Notes: generated from the letters alone by a model not told the origin. DNA of 23,089 nt from Pseudonocardiales bacterium (GCA_030840415.1 JAVEEO010000403.1:1-23089); one strand, 5' to 3'. Counted from the stretch's first letter, positions 1 to 7,701 are shown. Program-made: numbers and translations.

Positions 1-63
1 CAGGCTGTAGCCGATCTGGCCGGCGGCGCCGGTGACGGTGACATTCACGGGAGTTTTCGTCAT
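1..63 (-). CDS. mdh: malate dehydrogenase, N-terminal fragment (runs off the window)
   Basis: The reverse complement from 63 downward reads MTKTPVNVTVTGAAGQIGYS, the start of an actinobacterial NAD-dependent malate dehydrogenase. It contains the Rossmann glycine motif GAAGQIG that binds the dinucleotide. The enzyme oxidises malate to oxaloacetate in the TCA cycle. Only 21 codons are present; the rest lies beyond position 1. ATG at 63 is chosen because the family begins here and because a TAAGGT -10 box lies 7 bases upstream with no Shine-Dalgarno. The folD-DUF3017-mdh order is usual in actinobacteria, but here a small HTH locus separates DUF3017 from mdh. Confidence 0.9.
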   Translation of the reverse strand, partial: MTKTPVNVTVTGAAGQIGYSL

Positions 64-70
64 GCCGGCG

Positions 71-76
71 ACCTTA
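71..76 (-). promoter_or_regulatory. candidate -10 box for leaderless mdh transcript
   Basis: On the minus strand TAAGGT is followed by 7 bases and then the mdh ATG. This spacing puts the transcription start at or next to the A of ATG. No Shine-Dalgarno is visible and no good -35 hexamer is seen. Inferred from spacing only. Confidence 0.45.
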
Positions 77-135
77 CCGCGCGGGTTCGAGCCACCTGCC
101 GGGAGTTCAGCGCCTCGCTCCGACCTCGTGGCGGG

Positions 136-450
136 TCAGCCGGCGTCCGGCAAGGGGGCGAGCCACCCCTGTACCCGCGTCACCGTCAGCAGATCTGTAT
201 CAGGCACCGTGTCGAGCCGTTGCCGTAGCGTGTCCGCACTGACGACGCGAGCTGCGGTGAGCGCGCCGACGAACTCCAGATCCTTCGTCCGGAACGCGCA
301 CAGCTTGGACACGCGCAGATCGTGGGCTTCCGGGCAGGCGCCCACCACCGTCCTGGCCCGCGCCGCCTGGCTGGCGAACACAACCACCTCGTCGACATCG
401 AGCACATCGCATGCCGCACGGATCAGGTGGAGCAGGTCGATCCGATTCAC
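136..450 (-). CDS. short DUF6036-like protein, probably an internally deleted nucleotidyltransferase-fold partner
   Basis: This is a 104-residue reading frame with a GTG start that overlaps the upstream stop as GTGA, so the two are translationally coupled. Residues 1-30 (MNRIDLLHLIRAACDVLDVD, then EVVVFASQA) resemble the N-terminus of DUF6036-type nucleotidyltransferase-fold proteins. Residues 40-100 (PEAHDLRVSKLCAFRTKDLEFV) resemble their C-terminal half. As I recall the family, members are about 180-200 residues and have acidic catalytic residues between these parts. Here the two parts are joined directly, so the central segment and the acidic residues appear to be missing. It may be a decayed toxin-like gene or a genuinely short variant. 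Its partner upstream is an HTH protein, as expected for a toxin-antitoxin-like pair. Family assignment is from memory of motifs. Confidence 0.55.
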   Translation of the reverse strand: MNRIDLLHLIRAACDVLDVDEVVVFASQAARARTVVGACPEAHDLRVSKLCAFRTKDLEFVGALTAARVVSADTLRQRLDTVPDTDLLTVTRVQGWLAPLPDAG

Positions 451-686
451 CGGGAGTAGGCCCGGTTCAGGGCAGCATTGCGCTCGTCTTCGCTGACGAT
501 GCCCAGCAACGGGCTCACCTGGCGCAGGTCCTCGCCCTCGTCTCCGCCGATCAGGAAGGCCTCGACCATCCGCTCGGGCGGCAGCCGCAGGATGGTCGCC
601 CAGTCGGTGAGCCAGCGGTCCGCCCCGGGGCCGTGCAGCTTGGCTCGCATTCGATCGAGTTCCACCTCGGCCCGTTCGAACGACAC
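447..686 (-). pseudogene. C-terminal half of the HTH regulator in another frame (frameshift) or a separate small gene
   Basis: This frame encodes VSFERAEVELDRMRAKLHGP, then DRWLTDWATILRLPPERMVE and a tail with DLRQVSPLLGIVSEDERNAA. It is acidic-basic and protein-like, unlike a random shadow frame. It can be entered from the HTH gene by a -1 shift at about 699: the HTH frame stops at 695-697, while this frame stays open across that point. The only separate start is GTG at 686, 8 bases after the HTH stop, with no Shine-Dalgarno. The simplest reading is one regulator of about 177 residues broken by loss of one base. A coupled second gene or programmed frameshift is possible. It overlaps the next gene by GTGA. 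Confidence 0.45.
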
Positions 687-694
687 GTCGCCGT

Positions 695-979
695 TCAGGA
701 ATGGCGAGCGATCTCGCGGTGCAACTCGTAACGGAACCGCGCGTCGGGCCGGTCGTACTGCGCCCGGCCGGGCAGCGCCAGGTCCTCGCGCCGATGCGCC
801 AGAATCCGGTGCACGGCGACCTGGTTCGTCCCCAGGGCCGCGGCGATCGCCCGCTGGCTCAGCCCGGCCTCCGAGGCACGCACGACGGCATCGGCGAGCC
901 GAAGGCGCGCCTGGGACAGCTCGAAGCTCAGCTGGCCCAGTTCGAGCTGGACACGCTCGACCTGCTCCTCCGTGGACAT
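695..979 (-). CDS. small helix-turn-helix regulator (antitoxin-like)
   Basis: This 94-residue protein starts MSTEEQVERVQLELGQLSFE. It has an amphipathic, probably coiled-coil N-terminus (residues 1-40), then a helix-turn-helix around residues 40-62 (GLSQRAIAAALGTNQVAVHR). Its ATG at 979 lies inside a perfect inverted repeat that also contains a -10-like TACATT, which points to autorepression. The frame ends at 695, but coding-like sequence continues in the -1 frame to 447, so this may be only the N-terminal half of a longer regulator. It sits 25 bases after DUF3017 and before the DUF6036-like gene. The layout resembles an autoregulated antitoxin gene with a downstream partner. No toxin activity can be shown from sequence. 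Confidence 0.6.
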   Translation of the reverse strand: MSTEEQVERVQLELGQLSFELSQARLRLADAVVRASEAGLSQRAIAAALGTNQVAVHRILAHRREDLALPGRAQYDRPDARFRYELHREIARHS

Positions 980-995
980 GATACAAAATGTATCA
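979..995 (-). promoter_or_regulatory. inverted-repeat operator covering the -10 box and start codon of the HTH gene
   Basis: The plus strand reads TGATACAAAATGTATCA: 6-bp arms TGATAC/GTATCA, perfect, with an AAAAT spacer, far more AT-rich than its surroundings. On the minus strand TACATT (992-987) is followed by 7 bases and then the HTH ATG (979-977). The repeat therefore spans both a leaderless -10 box and the first base of the start codon. It is a likely binding site for the HTH protein itself. Confidence 0.6.
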
Positions 996-1004
996 CTCGG
1001 GAGT

Positions 1005-1289
1005 TCAGCGCTGGGGCAGCGCGACCGCGACCGCGAAGGTCAGGACGGCCAATCCCCAGTAGCAGGCGACGTCGAAGGAGCGCCGCCGGACCCGGAGCAG
1101 GCCGGCCTGCTCGTTGCTCAGCGCCAGCCGGAGCAGCCCGGCCACCAGCAGCCCGACGGTCATGCCGGCGACCGCGCGCAGCCAGTGCTGCGGGGCCAGC
1201 GCCACCGACAGCACCGCGGCCAGTTCGATCAGCAGCACGATGCCGAAGGGCAGTTCCTTCAGATCCCGCCCGGAGAACCCGCTGGCCAT
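1005..1289 (-). CDS. DUF3017 membrane protein
   Basis: This 94-residue protein has three hydrophobic segments, roughly residues 13-32 (LPFGIVLLIELAAVLSVALA), 38-57 and 74-91 (ACYWGLAVLTFAVAVAL), with a basic loop RVRRRSF before the last. Size, helix count and position directly after folD match DUF3017, an actinobacterial inner-membrane family of unknown function normally found between folD and mdh. The ATG at 1289 lies 14 bases after the folD stop, so the two are probably co-transcribed. No strong Shine-Dalgarno is visible. Confidence 0.8.
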   Translation of the reverse strand: MASGFSGRDLKELPFGIVLLIELAAVLSVALAPQHWLRAVAGMTVGLLVAGLLRLALSNEQAGLLRVRRRSFDVACYWGLAVLTFAVAVALPQR

Positions 1290-1303
1290 TCCGGCGGCGC
1301 CGC

Positions 1304-2176
1304 TCAGCCCGCTGCCGGGCGCTCGGCCGCCAGCCGCTCGGCGGCTGCCACCACGTTGCTCAGCAGCATCGCCCGGGTCATCGGCCCGACGCCACCCGGA
1401 TTCGGCGCAACGAAGCCAGCGCGGCCGGCCACATCTTTGGCCACGTCACCGGCGATCTTGCCATCCACCCGGCTTACCCCGACGTCTAGCACCGCGGCGC
1501 CGGGCTTGACCATGTCGGCGGTGATCAGGCCCGGCACTCCGGCAGCCGCCACCACGATGTCGGCCCGGCGCACCTGCTCGGCCAGGTCCCGGGTACCGGT
1601 GTGGCACAGCGTCACCGTGGCGTTCTCCGATCGCCGGGTCAGCAGCAGCCCGAGCGGGCGACCCACCGTCAGCCCGCGCCCGATCACCACGGCCTGCGCG
1701 CCGGCGATCGGCACGTCGTAGCGGCGCAGCAGCTCGATGATGCCCAGCGGGGTGCACGGCAACGGCCCCGGCTGGCCGAGTACCAGCGAGCCGAGGTTGA
1801 ACGGGTGCAGGCCGTCGACGTCCTTGGCCGGATCGACCCGGCTCAGGATCGCAAACTCGTCCAGGCCGGTCGGCTGCTGCACCAGGAAGGCGGTACAGGA
1901 CGGATCGGCGTTGAGCTCGTCCACCACGGCCAGCACCTCGGCCAGGCTGGCGCTGGCGGGCAGCTCGCGCTGAATGCTGGCGATCCCGATCTCGGCGCAG
2001 TCCCGGTGCTTGGCCGAGACGTACCACCTGCTCGCCGGGTCCTCGCCGACCAGCACGGTGCCGAGACCGGGTGGCACGCCGCGGGCCGCCAGCGCGGCGA
2101 TCCGCTGGGCCAACTCGGCCTTGATCGATGCCAGGGTGGCCTTGCCGTCCAGGAGGGTTGCCGTCACCGGCGTCAT
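1304..2176 (-). CDS. folD: bifunctional methylenetetrahydrofolate dehydrogenase / cyclohydrolase
   Basis: FolD interconverts 5,10-methylene-THF, methenyl-THF and 10-formyl-THF in the cytosol, supplying the formyl groups that PurN and PurH use nearby. The 290-residue product begins [20 protein letters not shown]. It shows the catalytic YVSAKH (Tyr52, Lys56), the folate-side [11 protein letters not shown], the NADP site [14 protein letters not shown] followed by [20 protein letters not shown], and the C-terminal [17 protein letters not shown]. Length matches the family (about 280-290). ATG at 2176 is chosen; an open frame extends upstream to 2710, but it only shadows the pentapeptide gene. It is transcribed after the pentapeptide gene (17 bases between them) and before DUF3017. 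Confidence 0.96.
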   Translation of the reverse strand: MTPVTATLLDGKATLASIKAELAQRIAALAARGVPPGLGTVLVGEDPASRWYVSAKHRDCAEIGIASIQRELPASASLAEVLAVVDELNADPSCTAFLVQQPTGLDEFAILSRVDPAKDVDGLHPFNLGSLVLGQPGPLPCTPLGIIELLRRYDVPIAGAQAVVIGRGLTVGRPLGLLLTRRSENATVTLCHTGTRDLAEQVRRADIVVAAAGVPGLITADMVKPGAAVLDVGVSRVDGKIAGDVAKDVAGRAGFVAPNPGGVGPMTRAMLLSNVVAAAERLAAERPAAG

Positions 2177-2193
2177 CTTGCCAGCCCGCCCGG

Positions 2194-2868
2194 TCAGCCG
2201 ATCCGGACCCCGAGGTACTGGGCGAAGGCCAGCGCCTGCTCCACCTCGACCCGGGTGCCGGTCAGGTCGACCACCCGGGGGTCCAGCCCGTCGATCACCG
2301 CCCCGCGCAGGTCGGCATCGCGCAGCGAGGCCTGCCCCCAGCGCAGCCCGCGCAGGTTCGCCCCGGCGAACACGCACCGATCGAGCCTGGCACCGGTGAG
2401 GTTGGCGTCCACCAGCTTGACGTCGGAGAAGTCCAGCTCGCGCAGGTCCGCCCCGCCGAGCGAGACCGCCGTCCAGTCGCCGCCGCCGGACACCGTGACC
2501 GAGCGCAGCGGCGTGTCGGCGAAGCTCGAGCCGGTCAGCTTGCACTCGACCAGGCTGGCGCCGGTGAACCGGGTCCGGGTGAACGAGCAGGCCACGAAGG
2601 CGGTGCGCAGGTGCGAGGAGCCGGTGAGCTCGGCCCGGTCGAAGCTGCAGTCGGTGAAGCTGCAGGCCTCGGTGGTGAGCTCGTCCAGCGCCGCCTCGTC
2701 GAAGCGGCACCGGGTGAAGTGCAACCGCCGCAGCGACAGCTGGCGCAGGTCGGTCCCGACGAAGTCCTCGTCGACGATCTCCGGGCCGGCCTCGACCAAC
2801 TCGGCGAACCAGGCCGGCACCGGTCCGGCTCCCGACGTCGCGGCCGGCCCACCATCCTCTTGGCTCAT
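2194..2868 (-). CDS. pentapeptide-repeat protein
   Basis: This is a 224-residue protein beginning [16 protein letters not shown]. From about residue 40 it shows A(D/N)LxX-type pentapeptide repeats: [84 protein letters not shown]. These fold as a right-handed beta-helix. Some family members (MfpA, Qnr) mimic DNA and protect gyrase, but most have no known role and nothing here points to gyrase. ATG at 2868 is preferred over TTG at 2889 because it overlaps the stop of an upstream 28-codon frame as ATGA and is preceded by a purine-rich GAAGAGCGG. It lies between purH and folD in the same direction. Confidence 0.85.
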   Translation of the reverse strand: MSQEDGGPAATSGAGPVPAWFAELVEAGPEIVDEDFVGTDLRQLSLRRLHFTRCRFDEAALDELTTEACSFTDCSFDRAELTGSSHLRTAFVACSFTRTRFTGASLVECKLTGSSFADTPLRSVTVSGGGDWTAVSLGGADLRELDFSDVKLVDANLTGARLDRCVFAGANLRGLRWGQASLRDADLRGAVIDGLDPRVVDLTGTRVEVEQALAFAQYLGVRIG

Positions 2869-2951
2869 GCCGAACCGCTCTTCGCGCAAGCGCTCAGCGC
2901 CGGACTCGCTCCGCTCCTCGCTCGCTGACGCTCGCTGCGATGCTCACTCAT
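2865..2951 (-). CDS. 28-codon mini-ORF bridging purH and the pentapeptide gene
   Basis: An ATG 5 bases after the purH stop opens a frame beginning [20 protein letters not shown]. It ends in a TGA overlapping the pentapeptide ATG (ATGA). The peptide is Arg/Ser-rich and reflects the GCGAGCG-type repeat beneath it. There is no clear Shine-Dalgarno. It may only carry ribosomes from purH to the next gene, or be chance. Confidence 0.25.
   Translation of the reverse strand: MSEHRSERQRARSGASPALSACAKSGSA
2888..2945 (-). repeat. degenerate GAGCG/GCGAGCG short repeat between purH and pentapeptide gene
   Basis: The plus strand reads as irregular repeats of CGCTC/GCTCGC (for example CGGACTCGCTCCGCTCCTCG followed by CTCGCTGACGCTCGCTGCG). 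I recall similar GCGAGCG/GGAGCGGAGCGA strings between genes in many actinobacterial genomes, probably as a dispersed intergenic repeat. No mobile gene is attached. Confidence 0.5.
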
Positions 2952-2956
2952 CGTCA

Positions 2957-4540
2957 TCAGTGCGCGAAGTGCCGGGTGCCGGTGAAGTACATGCTCAGGC
3001 CGGCGGCCTCCGCGGCTGCGGTCACCTCGGCGTCGCGGATCGAGCCGCCGGGTTGCGCCACCGCCCGGACGCCGGCCTCGATCAGCACCTGCAACCCGTC
3101 CGGGAACGGGAAGAAGGCGTCCGAGGCGGCGTAGCTGCCCGCCGCGCGGTCGCCCGCCCGGGCCACCGCCAGTCGGGCCGAGTCGACCCGGTTGACCTGG
3201 CCCATGCCGACCCCGACGGTGGCGCGGTGCCGGGCCAGCAGGATGGCGTTGGACTTGACGGCCCGCACCGCACGCCAGGCGAAGACCAGCTCGGCGAGCT
3301 CGGCCCCGGCCAGCGCCGGCCCGCAGACCAGCGCCCAGTTCGCCGGATCGTCGCCGGCGGCGTCGACCGCGTCGGCGTCCTGCATCAGCACCCCGCCCGA
3401 GATCGGCCGCGGTTCCAGGCCGCGCGGCCGGGGACCGGGCACCATCAGCAGCCGCAGGTTCTTCTTCGCGGTCAGCGCCTCCAGCGCGGCCGGCTCGAAC
3501 GCCGGGGCCAGGATCACCTCGGTGAACACCTCGGCGACCTGTTCGGCCAGTTCGGCGGTGACTGGACGGTTGGTGGCGATCACCCCGCCGTAGGCCGATA
3601 CCGGGTCACAGGCGTGTGCCAGCGCGTGCGCCTCGGCGATGTCGGAGCCGAGCGCGATGCCACACGGGTTGGCGTGCTTGATGATCGCCACGCACGGCTC
3701 GGCGAAGTCGAACGCGGCCCGGTAGGCGGCATCGGCGTCGACGTAGTTGTTGAAGCTCATCGCCTTGCCGTGCAGCTGTTCGGCCTGCGCGATGCCCGGC
3801 TCGGCACCCTGCTGGATGTACAGCGCGGCCCGCTGGTGCGGGTTCTCGCCGTAGCGCAGCACCTCGGCGCGTTCCAACGCCACCCCGAGGTAGGGCGGGA
3901 AGCCGGCCGGCTGGGTGTGCGGGTCCTCGGCGGCAGCGGCTTCGGCCAGCACGGTCTGCTCGCCGAACCAGTTGGCGACCGCGGCGTCGTAGGCGGCGGT
4001 GTGGGCATAGGCCCGGCCGGCCAGCCGCTGCCGGGTCGCCAGGTCGAAACCGCCGGCCACCACGGCGGCCAGCACGTCGGGGTAACCGGCCGGGTCGACC
4101 ACCACCGCCACCGAACCGTGGTTCTTCGCCGAGGCACGCACCATCGCCGGGCCGCCGATGTCGATCTGCTCGACGACCTCGGCCGCCGACGCGCCGGCCG
4201 CGACGGTCTCGCGGAACGGATAGAGGTTGACCACCACCAACTGGAAGGTCTCGATGCCCAACTCGCGGACGGTCGACAGGTGCTCGGGGTTGCCCTGGTC
4301 GGCCAGCAGCCCGGCATGCACGTGCGGGTGCAGGGTCTTGACCCGGCCGCCAAGGATCTCGGGAAAGCCGGTCACCGAGTCGACCGGGGTCACCGGAACG
4401 CCCAACTCGGTGATCCGGGCCGCCGTCGAGCCGGTCGAGACGATCTCGACGCCCGCCTCGTGCAGGCCGCGGGCCAGCTCGGCCAGCCCGTTCTTGTCAT
4501 AGACGCTGACCAGGGCGCGGCGCACCGGGATTCGGGTCAT
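2957..4540 (-). CDS. purH: bifunctional AICAR transformylase / IMP cyclohydrolase
   Basis: PurH does the last two steps of IMP synthesis: formyl transfer from 10-formyl-THF to AICAR, then ring closure. The 527-residue product has an N-terminal MGS-like cyclohydrolase domain (residues 1 to about 150: [45 protein letters not shown]). The C-terminal transformylase domain contains [13 protein letters not shown] and the catalytic Lys-His of [11 protein letters not shown]. It ends TGTRHFAH, as is usual. Length is normal. The ATG at 4540 is supported by GAGGAG 9 bases upstream (4549-4554). It follows purN, separated by a three-copy 18-bp repeat that is open in the purH frame but has no standard start codon. 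Confidence 0.97.
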   Translation of the reverse strand: MTRIPVRRALVSVYDKNGLAELARGLHEAGVEIVSTGSTAARITELGVPVTPVDSVTGFPEILGGRVKTLHPHVHAGLLADQGNPEHLSTVRELGIETFQLVVVNLYPFRETVAAGASAAEVVEQIDIGGPAMVRASAKNHGSVAVVVDPAGYPDVLAAVVAGGFDLATRQRLAGRAYAHTAAYDAAVANWFGEQTVLAEAAAAEDPHTQPAGFPPYLGVALERAEVLRYGENPHQRAALYIQQGAEPGIAQAEQLHGKAMSFNNYVDADAAYRAAFDFAEPCVAIIKHANPCGIALGSDIAEAHALAHACDPVSAYGGVIATNRPVTAELAEQVAEVFTEVILAPAFEPAALEALTAKKNLRLLMVPGPRPRGLEPRPISGGVLMQDADAVDAAGDDPANWALVCGPALAGAELAELVFAWRAVRAVKSNAILLARHRATVGVGMGQVNRVDSARLAVARAGDRAAGSYAASDAFFPFPDGLQVLIEAGVRAVAQPGGSIRDAEVTAAAEAAGLSMYFTGTRHFAH

Positions 4541-4560
4541 GGATTCGGACTCCTCGGTGC

Positions 4561-4614
4561 TCGGAACTGACGCGGTACTCGGAATTGACGCGGTACTCGG
4601 AACTGACGCGGTAC
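4561..4614. repeat. three tandem 18-bp repeats between purN and purH
   Basis: The unit TCGGAACTGACGCGGTAC (plus strand) occurs at 4561-4578, 4579-4596 and 4597-4614. The middle copy differs at one base (AATT for AACT). The array fills the gap exactly from the purN stop (4615) almost to the purH ribosome binding site. On the purH strand it is open in the purH frame and would read as repeats of STASVP. Confidence 0.9.
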
Positions 4615-5190
4615 TCAGGATCGGCTGGTGCGCAGGCAGAGCCGGCGGACGGTGTCGAGGAACAACGGCTTCTCGGCGGCCTGGATGCGCTGCCGCAGGC
4701 TGTCCTCGGTGTCGCCGTCGAGGACCGGCACCGCGGCCTGGGCCAGGATCGGGCCGGAGTCGAGCCCGGCATCGACCCGGTGCACGGTGACCCCGGTGAC
4801 CTTGACGCCGTGGGCCAGCGCGTCGGCGACGGCGTGCCCGCCGGGAAAGGACGGCAGCAGCGACGGATGGGTGTTGATCATCTCGAACCGGCTGACCGTG
4901 GCCGGCGCCAGCACCCGCATGAAGCCGGCCAGCAGCACCAGGTCCGGTTCGTGGCCGGCGATCGCCTCGGCAAGTGCGGCGTCCCAGGCCGGCCGATCGG
5001 GGTAGTCGGCCAGTGCCACCGCGAAGGTCGGCACCCCCGCATCGGCGGCCCGCCGCATCGCCGGGCAGCCCGGCCGGTCGGTGCCGGCGGCCACCACTTC
5101 GGCACCGAACCCGGGGTCGGCGGTGGCGTCCAGCACCGCCTGGAGGGTGCTGCCCGAACCGGAGGCGAGCACCACGAGCCGGACGGTCAC
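4615..5190 (-). CDS. purN: phosphoribosylglycinamide formyltransferase (folate-dependent)
   Basis: PurN transfers a formyl group from 10-formyl-THF to GAR, the third step of purine synthesis. The 191-residue product has the phosphate-binding [14 protein letters not shown] near the N-terminus (usual Asn replaced by Thr in GSGST). Its catalytic triad is Asn106 and His108 in [13 protein letters not shown], and Asp144 in [16 protein letters not shown]. Length is typical. The start is GTG at 5190. There is no Shine-Dalgarno, and a TAGGGT -10 box sits 6 bases upstream, so the transcript is probably leaderless. It heads the purN-purH-pentapeptide-folD-DUF3017 run and lies 53 bases after perM. Confidence 0.96.
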   Translation of the reverse strand: MTVRLVVLASGSGSTLQAVLDATADPGFGAEVVAAGTDRPGCPAMRRAADAGVPTFAVALADYPDRPAWDAALAEAIAGHEPDLVLLAGFMRVLAPATVSRFEMINTHPSLLPSFPGGHAVADALAHGVKVTGVTVHRVDAGLDSGPILAQAAVPVLDGDTEDSLRQRIQAAEKPLFLDTVRRLCLRTSRS

Positions 5191-5196
5191 GCGCCT

Positions 5197-5202
5197 ACCC
5201 TA
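5197..5202 (-). promoter_or_regulatory. candidate -10 box for leaderless purN transcript
   Basis: Minus-strand TAGGGT is followed by 6 bases and then the GTG start of purN. This fits the TANNNT -10 consensus and leaderless spacing. No convincing -35 is seen. Confidence 0.5.
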
Positions 5203-5243
5203 GCGGTGCCGCCTTGAGCGCCTGCGGTGCGCGGGGGCCGTCC

Positions 5244-6491
5244 TCAGCTGGCGGTGCGCGAGCGCGCCGCGGTCTCGGCGACCGGGGTCAGTGGCCGGTT
5301 CCCGTCGTCCTCCTCGTCCTGGTCGGCGTCCTCGGCCGGCTCGGACTTCAGCGCGTACAGGCCAGGCCGGCCGCGGTCGGCGAGCCGGCCACGGACTGCC
5401 TCGATACCCAGCCAGCATGCCGCTGCCAGCAGCACCAGCAGGGCCGTGCTCAGGCCGACCGCCCACCAGTGCGCCCCGACGTGGCGCAGGGTGTTGCGTC
5501 CCAGGGTGCCGGCGGCCAGGCCGGTCGGCACCGCCAGCAGCAGTCCGGCCAGGGCTGCCGCCGCCGCGCAATCGGCCAGCCGGTCGGTCCACGGGCGGTG
5601 AGTTGCCGGCACGATGCGCAGTACCGCCCAGCCGGCCACCAGGGCCGGCGCGAGGACCGTCAGCACGGCCAGCCACCCCGCAGGCTGGTGGTGCGGCAGG
5701 CCGGCCAGCATCGGAAACACCGGCAACCGGCCGGAACTGACCCCGAAGGCCGAGACCGAGGTGGACGCCCCGATGTCGAAGCCGGGCCCGGTCAGGTAGC
5801 TCACGCCGGCCAGCACCGCGTTCGGCGTCGCGGAGATCCCCAGCAGCGCGACCGGCAGCCCGGCCGCTCCGGGGGCGAGCTGGCGCTGCAGCGCCACCGC
5901 GTCGGAGAAGTGCGCGATCAGCATGCCGGCCGACAGCAGCGAACCCACGGCCAGGTAGCCAGCGGCCACCACCGCCGCGGCCCGCGACACCTGCTGCCAG
6001 CGCACCGGGAGCCGGTTCCACAGCTCGCCGGCGGACCGGGCGGCCCCGCCGACGGCCAGCACGAACACCAGCGCCGCGAGCAGGCTGGGTAGTACCGGCG
6101 CGTGCGTGCTGCCCAGCCGTGCCCAGCCGGCCAGCACCGCCGACCCGGACGCGTAGCCCACCGCCAGGCCGGCGAAGCCGGACCGGGAGCCCTGCCGGCG
6201 GGCATGCCCGCCCACCAGCCAGCCGAGGCCGAGGGTGACCAGCAGCGGCGTCAGGGTGACCGGAACCCCGGCCAGCACCACCCCGCCGTGGCCGGCAGCC
6301 AGCAGCACCAGCGCGGCCGCCTTCAACGCCGACAGCGCGGAGGTGGAATCGGTGCCCGGCATCAGCCAGGCGGCATAGGTCGGCACCGCGCAGCAGCCGA
6401 GGGCGATCAGCAGCAGGACCAAACCGGAGCCGACGCCGTGCCGAAACCGGGTCAGCCAGCCGGGCGGATACTGCTGATCGGTGGAACTCAC
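5244..6491 (-). CDS. perM: PerM/DUF6350 family multi-pass membrane protein
   Basis: This 415-residue protein has about ten hydrophobic segments. The first begins near residue 22 (GSGLVLLLIALGCCAVPTYA), and the protein ends in an acidic cytosolic tail (EPAEDADQDEEDDGN). Landmarks include VLAAGHGGVVLAGVPVTLTP and GISATPNAVLAGVSYLTGPG, the latter typical of DUF6350. Its place between a DUF5336-type gene and purN matches M. tuberculosis Rv0955 (PerM), an integral membrane protein needed for persistence and linked to cell division. Function here is inferred from family and position. The start is GTG at 6491; the Shine-Dalgarno is weak, so the exact start is uncertain. There are 116 bases between the stop of the upstream gene and this start, with no clear signal in them. 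Confidence 0.85.
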   Translation of the reverse strand: MSSTDQQYPPGWLTRFRHGVGSGLVLLLIALGCCAVPTYAAWLMPGTDSTSALSALKAAALVLLAAGHGGVVLAGVPVTLTPLLVTLGLGWLVGGHARRQGSRSGFAGLAVGYASGSAVLAGWARLGSTHAPVLPSLLAALVFVLAVGGAARSAGELWNRLPVRWQQVSRAAAVVAAGYLAVGSLLSAGMLIAHFSDAVALQRQLAPGAAGLPVALLGISATPNAVLAGVSYLTGPGFDIGASTSVSAFGVSSGRLPVFPMLAGLPHHQPAGWLAVLTVLAPALVAGWAVLRIVPATHRPWTDRLADCAAAAALAGLLLAVPTGLAAGTLGRNTLRHVGAHWWAVGLSTALLVLLAAACWLGIEAVRGRLADRGRPGLYALKSEPAEDADQDEEDDGNRPLTPVAETAARSRTAS

Positions 6492-6607
6492 CCTGCCAGG
6501 CTCGCAAAGTGGTCGCCGATGGCGGACCAGGCGCGCCGGGTGTGGCGGGTATCGCGGCGCGGGCCGCAGTCAGCGCGGAGGCGATGACTGCGGTCGTTGC
6601 GCGGCGA

Positions 6608-7615
6608 TCAGCGGGGTGACTGCGGCCACTGGCCGGGCGGCCGGGACGCCGGGTGGTCCGGCTGTCCCGGCTGGCCGTGGGCAGGTTGGTTGGTTGCCGG
6701 TCGACCGGTCGGTTGGCCGGTCGGTTGGCCGGTCGGTTGGCCGGTCGAACGCGGGTCGGCGCCCGGCTGGCCGGCCGGCGGCCGGCCCCAGGCTGACTGC
6801 CCGGGCTGGAGCGGCTGGCCGTATTCCGGTTGGCCGTACCCCGGTTGGCCGGACCCCGGGCCGTAAGGGGGCTGAGTGGGCTGGCCGTAGTAGGGCTGGC
6901 CCGGGCGAGCCGGCTGGGAGTAGCCGCCCGGACCGTAGCTGGGCTGGCCGTAACCGGGCCGGCCGTAGCCCGGACCGTACCCGGGTTGCCCGTACGGCGG
7001 CTGACCGTAACCGGGCTGTGCGTAGCCCGGTTGGCCATAGCCCGGTTGCCCGTAGCCGGGTGGCCCGTAGGCCGGCTGCCCGTAAGCAGGTTGGCCGTAC
7101 CCGGGCTGACCGTAGCCGGCATAGCGCTGGCTGGCCGCCTGGTCCGCGGCCTCCTGCTCGGCGCGCAGGGCCCGGACCCGCTCGGCCCGTACCGTCTTGT
7201 CGCTGCCGCGCAGCCAGCCGACCGTCAACGCGACCCCCTGCGCGGCGGCGGTCAGCAGCCCGGCCACCGACCCGGCCTGGACGGTGGTGCTGTCCGGCTT
7301 GGCGATCATCCCGCCCAGCACGATGATCGCGGCAGCACCGGCCAGCAGCGCGGCAACCGGCGGCGACTCGGACTCGTGTGCCCGGCCGGCCAGCATCTGA
7401 TGCAGGGTCAGGGCGGCCGCGGCCAGCACCAGCGCGATGCCGGCCGCGCCGGTGCCGGAGTAGAAGCCGGAGGTGCCGCCGCCGGAGTCACCGACGGTGC
7501 CGAACCACCCCAGGAATCCCCAGAGCACCATCGGAGCGCCGAAGGCCGCGCCCACCACGTCCCACGGCCGGGCCCGTACCAGGGCACCGGCAGCGAGCTG
7601 ATCGAGCTGTCTCAT
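6608..7615 (-). CDS. DUF5336-like four-helix membrane protein with YGQP-repeat C-terminal tail
   Basis: This is a 335-residue protein. Residues 1-140 hold four hydrophobic segments ([75 protein letters not shown]). A charged stretch follows ([20 protein letters not shown]). The last 170 residues are low complexity, with 11 exact YGQP motifs and many near variants, ending in [17 protein letters not shown] membrane core followed by a Tyr/Gly/Gln/Pro tail matches M. tuberculosis Rv0954 (DUF5336, 34-kDa antigen-like), which holds the same place before perM. The tail is probably cytosolic or surface-exposed and disordered. ATG at 7615 follows a TAGATT box by 6 bases, so it is probably leaderless. 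Confidence 0.75.
   Translation of the reverse strand: MRQLDQLAAGALVRARPWDVVGAAFGAPMVLWGFLGWFGTVGDSGGGTSGFYSGTGAAGIALVLAAAALTLHQMLAGRAHESESPPVAALLAGAAAIIVLGGMIAKPDSTTVQAGSVAGLLTAAAQGVALTVGWLRGSDKTVRAERVRALRAEQEAADQAASQRYAGYGQPGYGQPAYGQPAYGPPGYGQPGYGQPGYAQPGYGQPPYGQPGYGPGYGRPGYGQPSYGPGGYSQPARPGQPYYGQPTQPPYGPGSGQPGYGQPEYGQPLQPGQSAWGRPPAGQPGADPRSTGQPTGQPTGQPTGRPATNQPAHGQPGQPDHPASRPPGQWPQSPR
6711..6746. repeat. three perfect 12-bp coding repeats
   Basis: GGTTGGCCGGTC is repeated three times without change (6711-6722, 6723-6734, 6735-6746). It encodes the TGQP repeats near the C-terminus of the 6608-7615 protein, on the minus strand. This is a slippage-prone site likely to vary in copy number. Confidence 0.9.
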
Positions 7616-7621
7616 AGCCTG

Positions 7622-7627
7622 AATCTA
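7622..7627 (-). promoter_or_regulatory. candidate -10 box for the leaderless 7615 gene
   Basis: Minus-strand TAGATT, 6 bases before the ATG at 7615. There is no Shine-Dalgarno in between. It fits TANNNT and leaderless spacing. Confidence 0.5.
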
Positions 7628-7701
7628 GGCGATGGAACCCCGCCGCTGCCCGCAGCGGGTATCGCCGCGGGCAGCCGGTAGGGTCCGGCGGTCGGAACAG
7701 G

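Noticed and set aside
2177..2710. N-terminal extension of FolD to 2710
   Set aside because: The extension is the shifted frame of the pentapeptide gene and has no FolD homology; FolD begins at 2176 as in the family.
1601..4570. 989-codon open frame on the plus strand
   Set aside because: It lies antisense to folD, the pentapeptide gene and purH, all with clear family motifs. Long antisense frames are expected in GC-rich codon-biased DNA, and its translation is low-complexity Arg/Gly/Gln-rich.
4497..4772. Minus-strand frame with EYRVSS repeats
   Set aside because: It is a shadow of the 18-bp repeat and of purN in another frame; no start signal or homology.
5200..7122. 640-codon minus-strand frame
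   Set aside because: It overlaps perM and the DUF5336-like gene in a shifted frame and reads as Ala/Arg/Gly-rich shadow; the other frames have membrane helices and family motifs.
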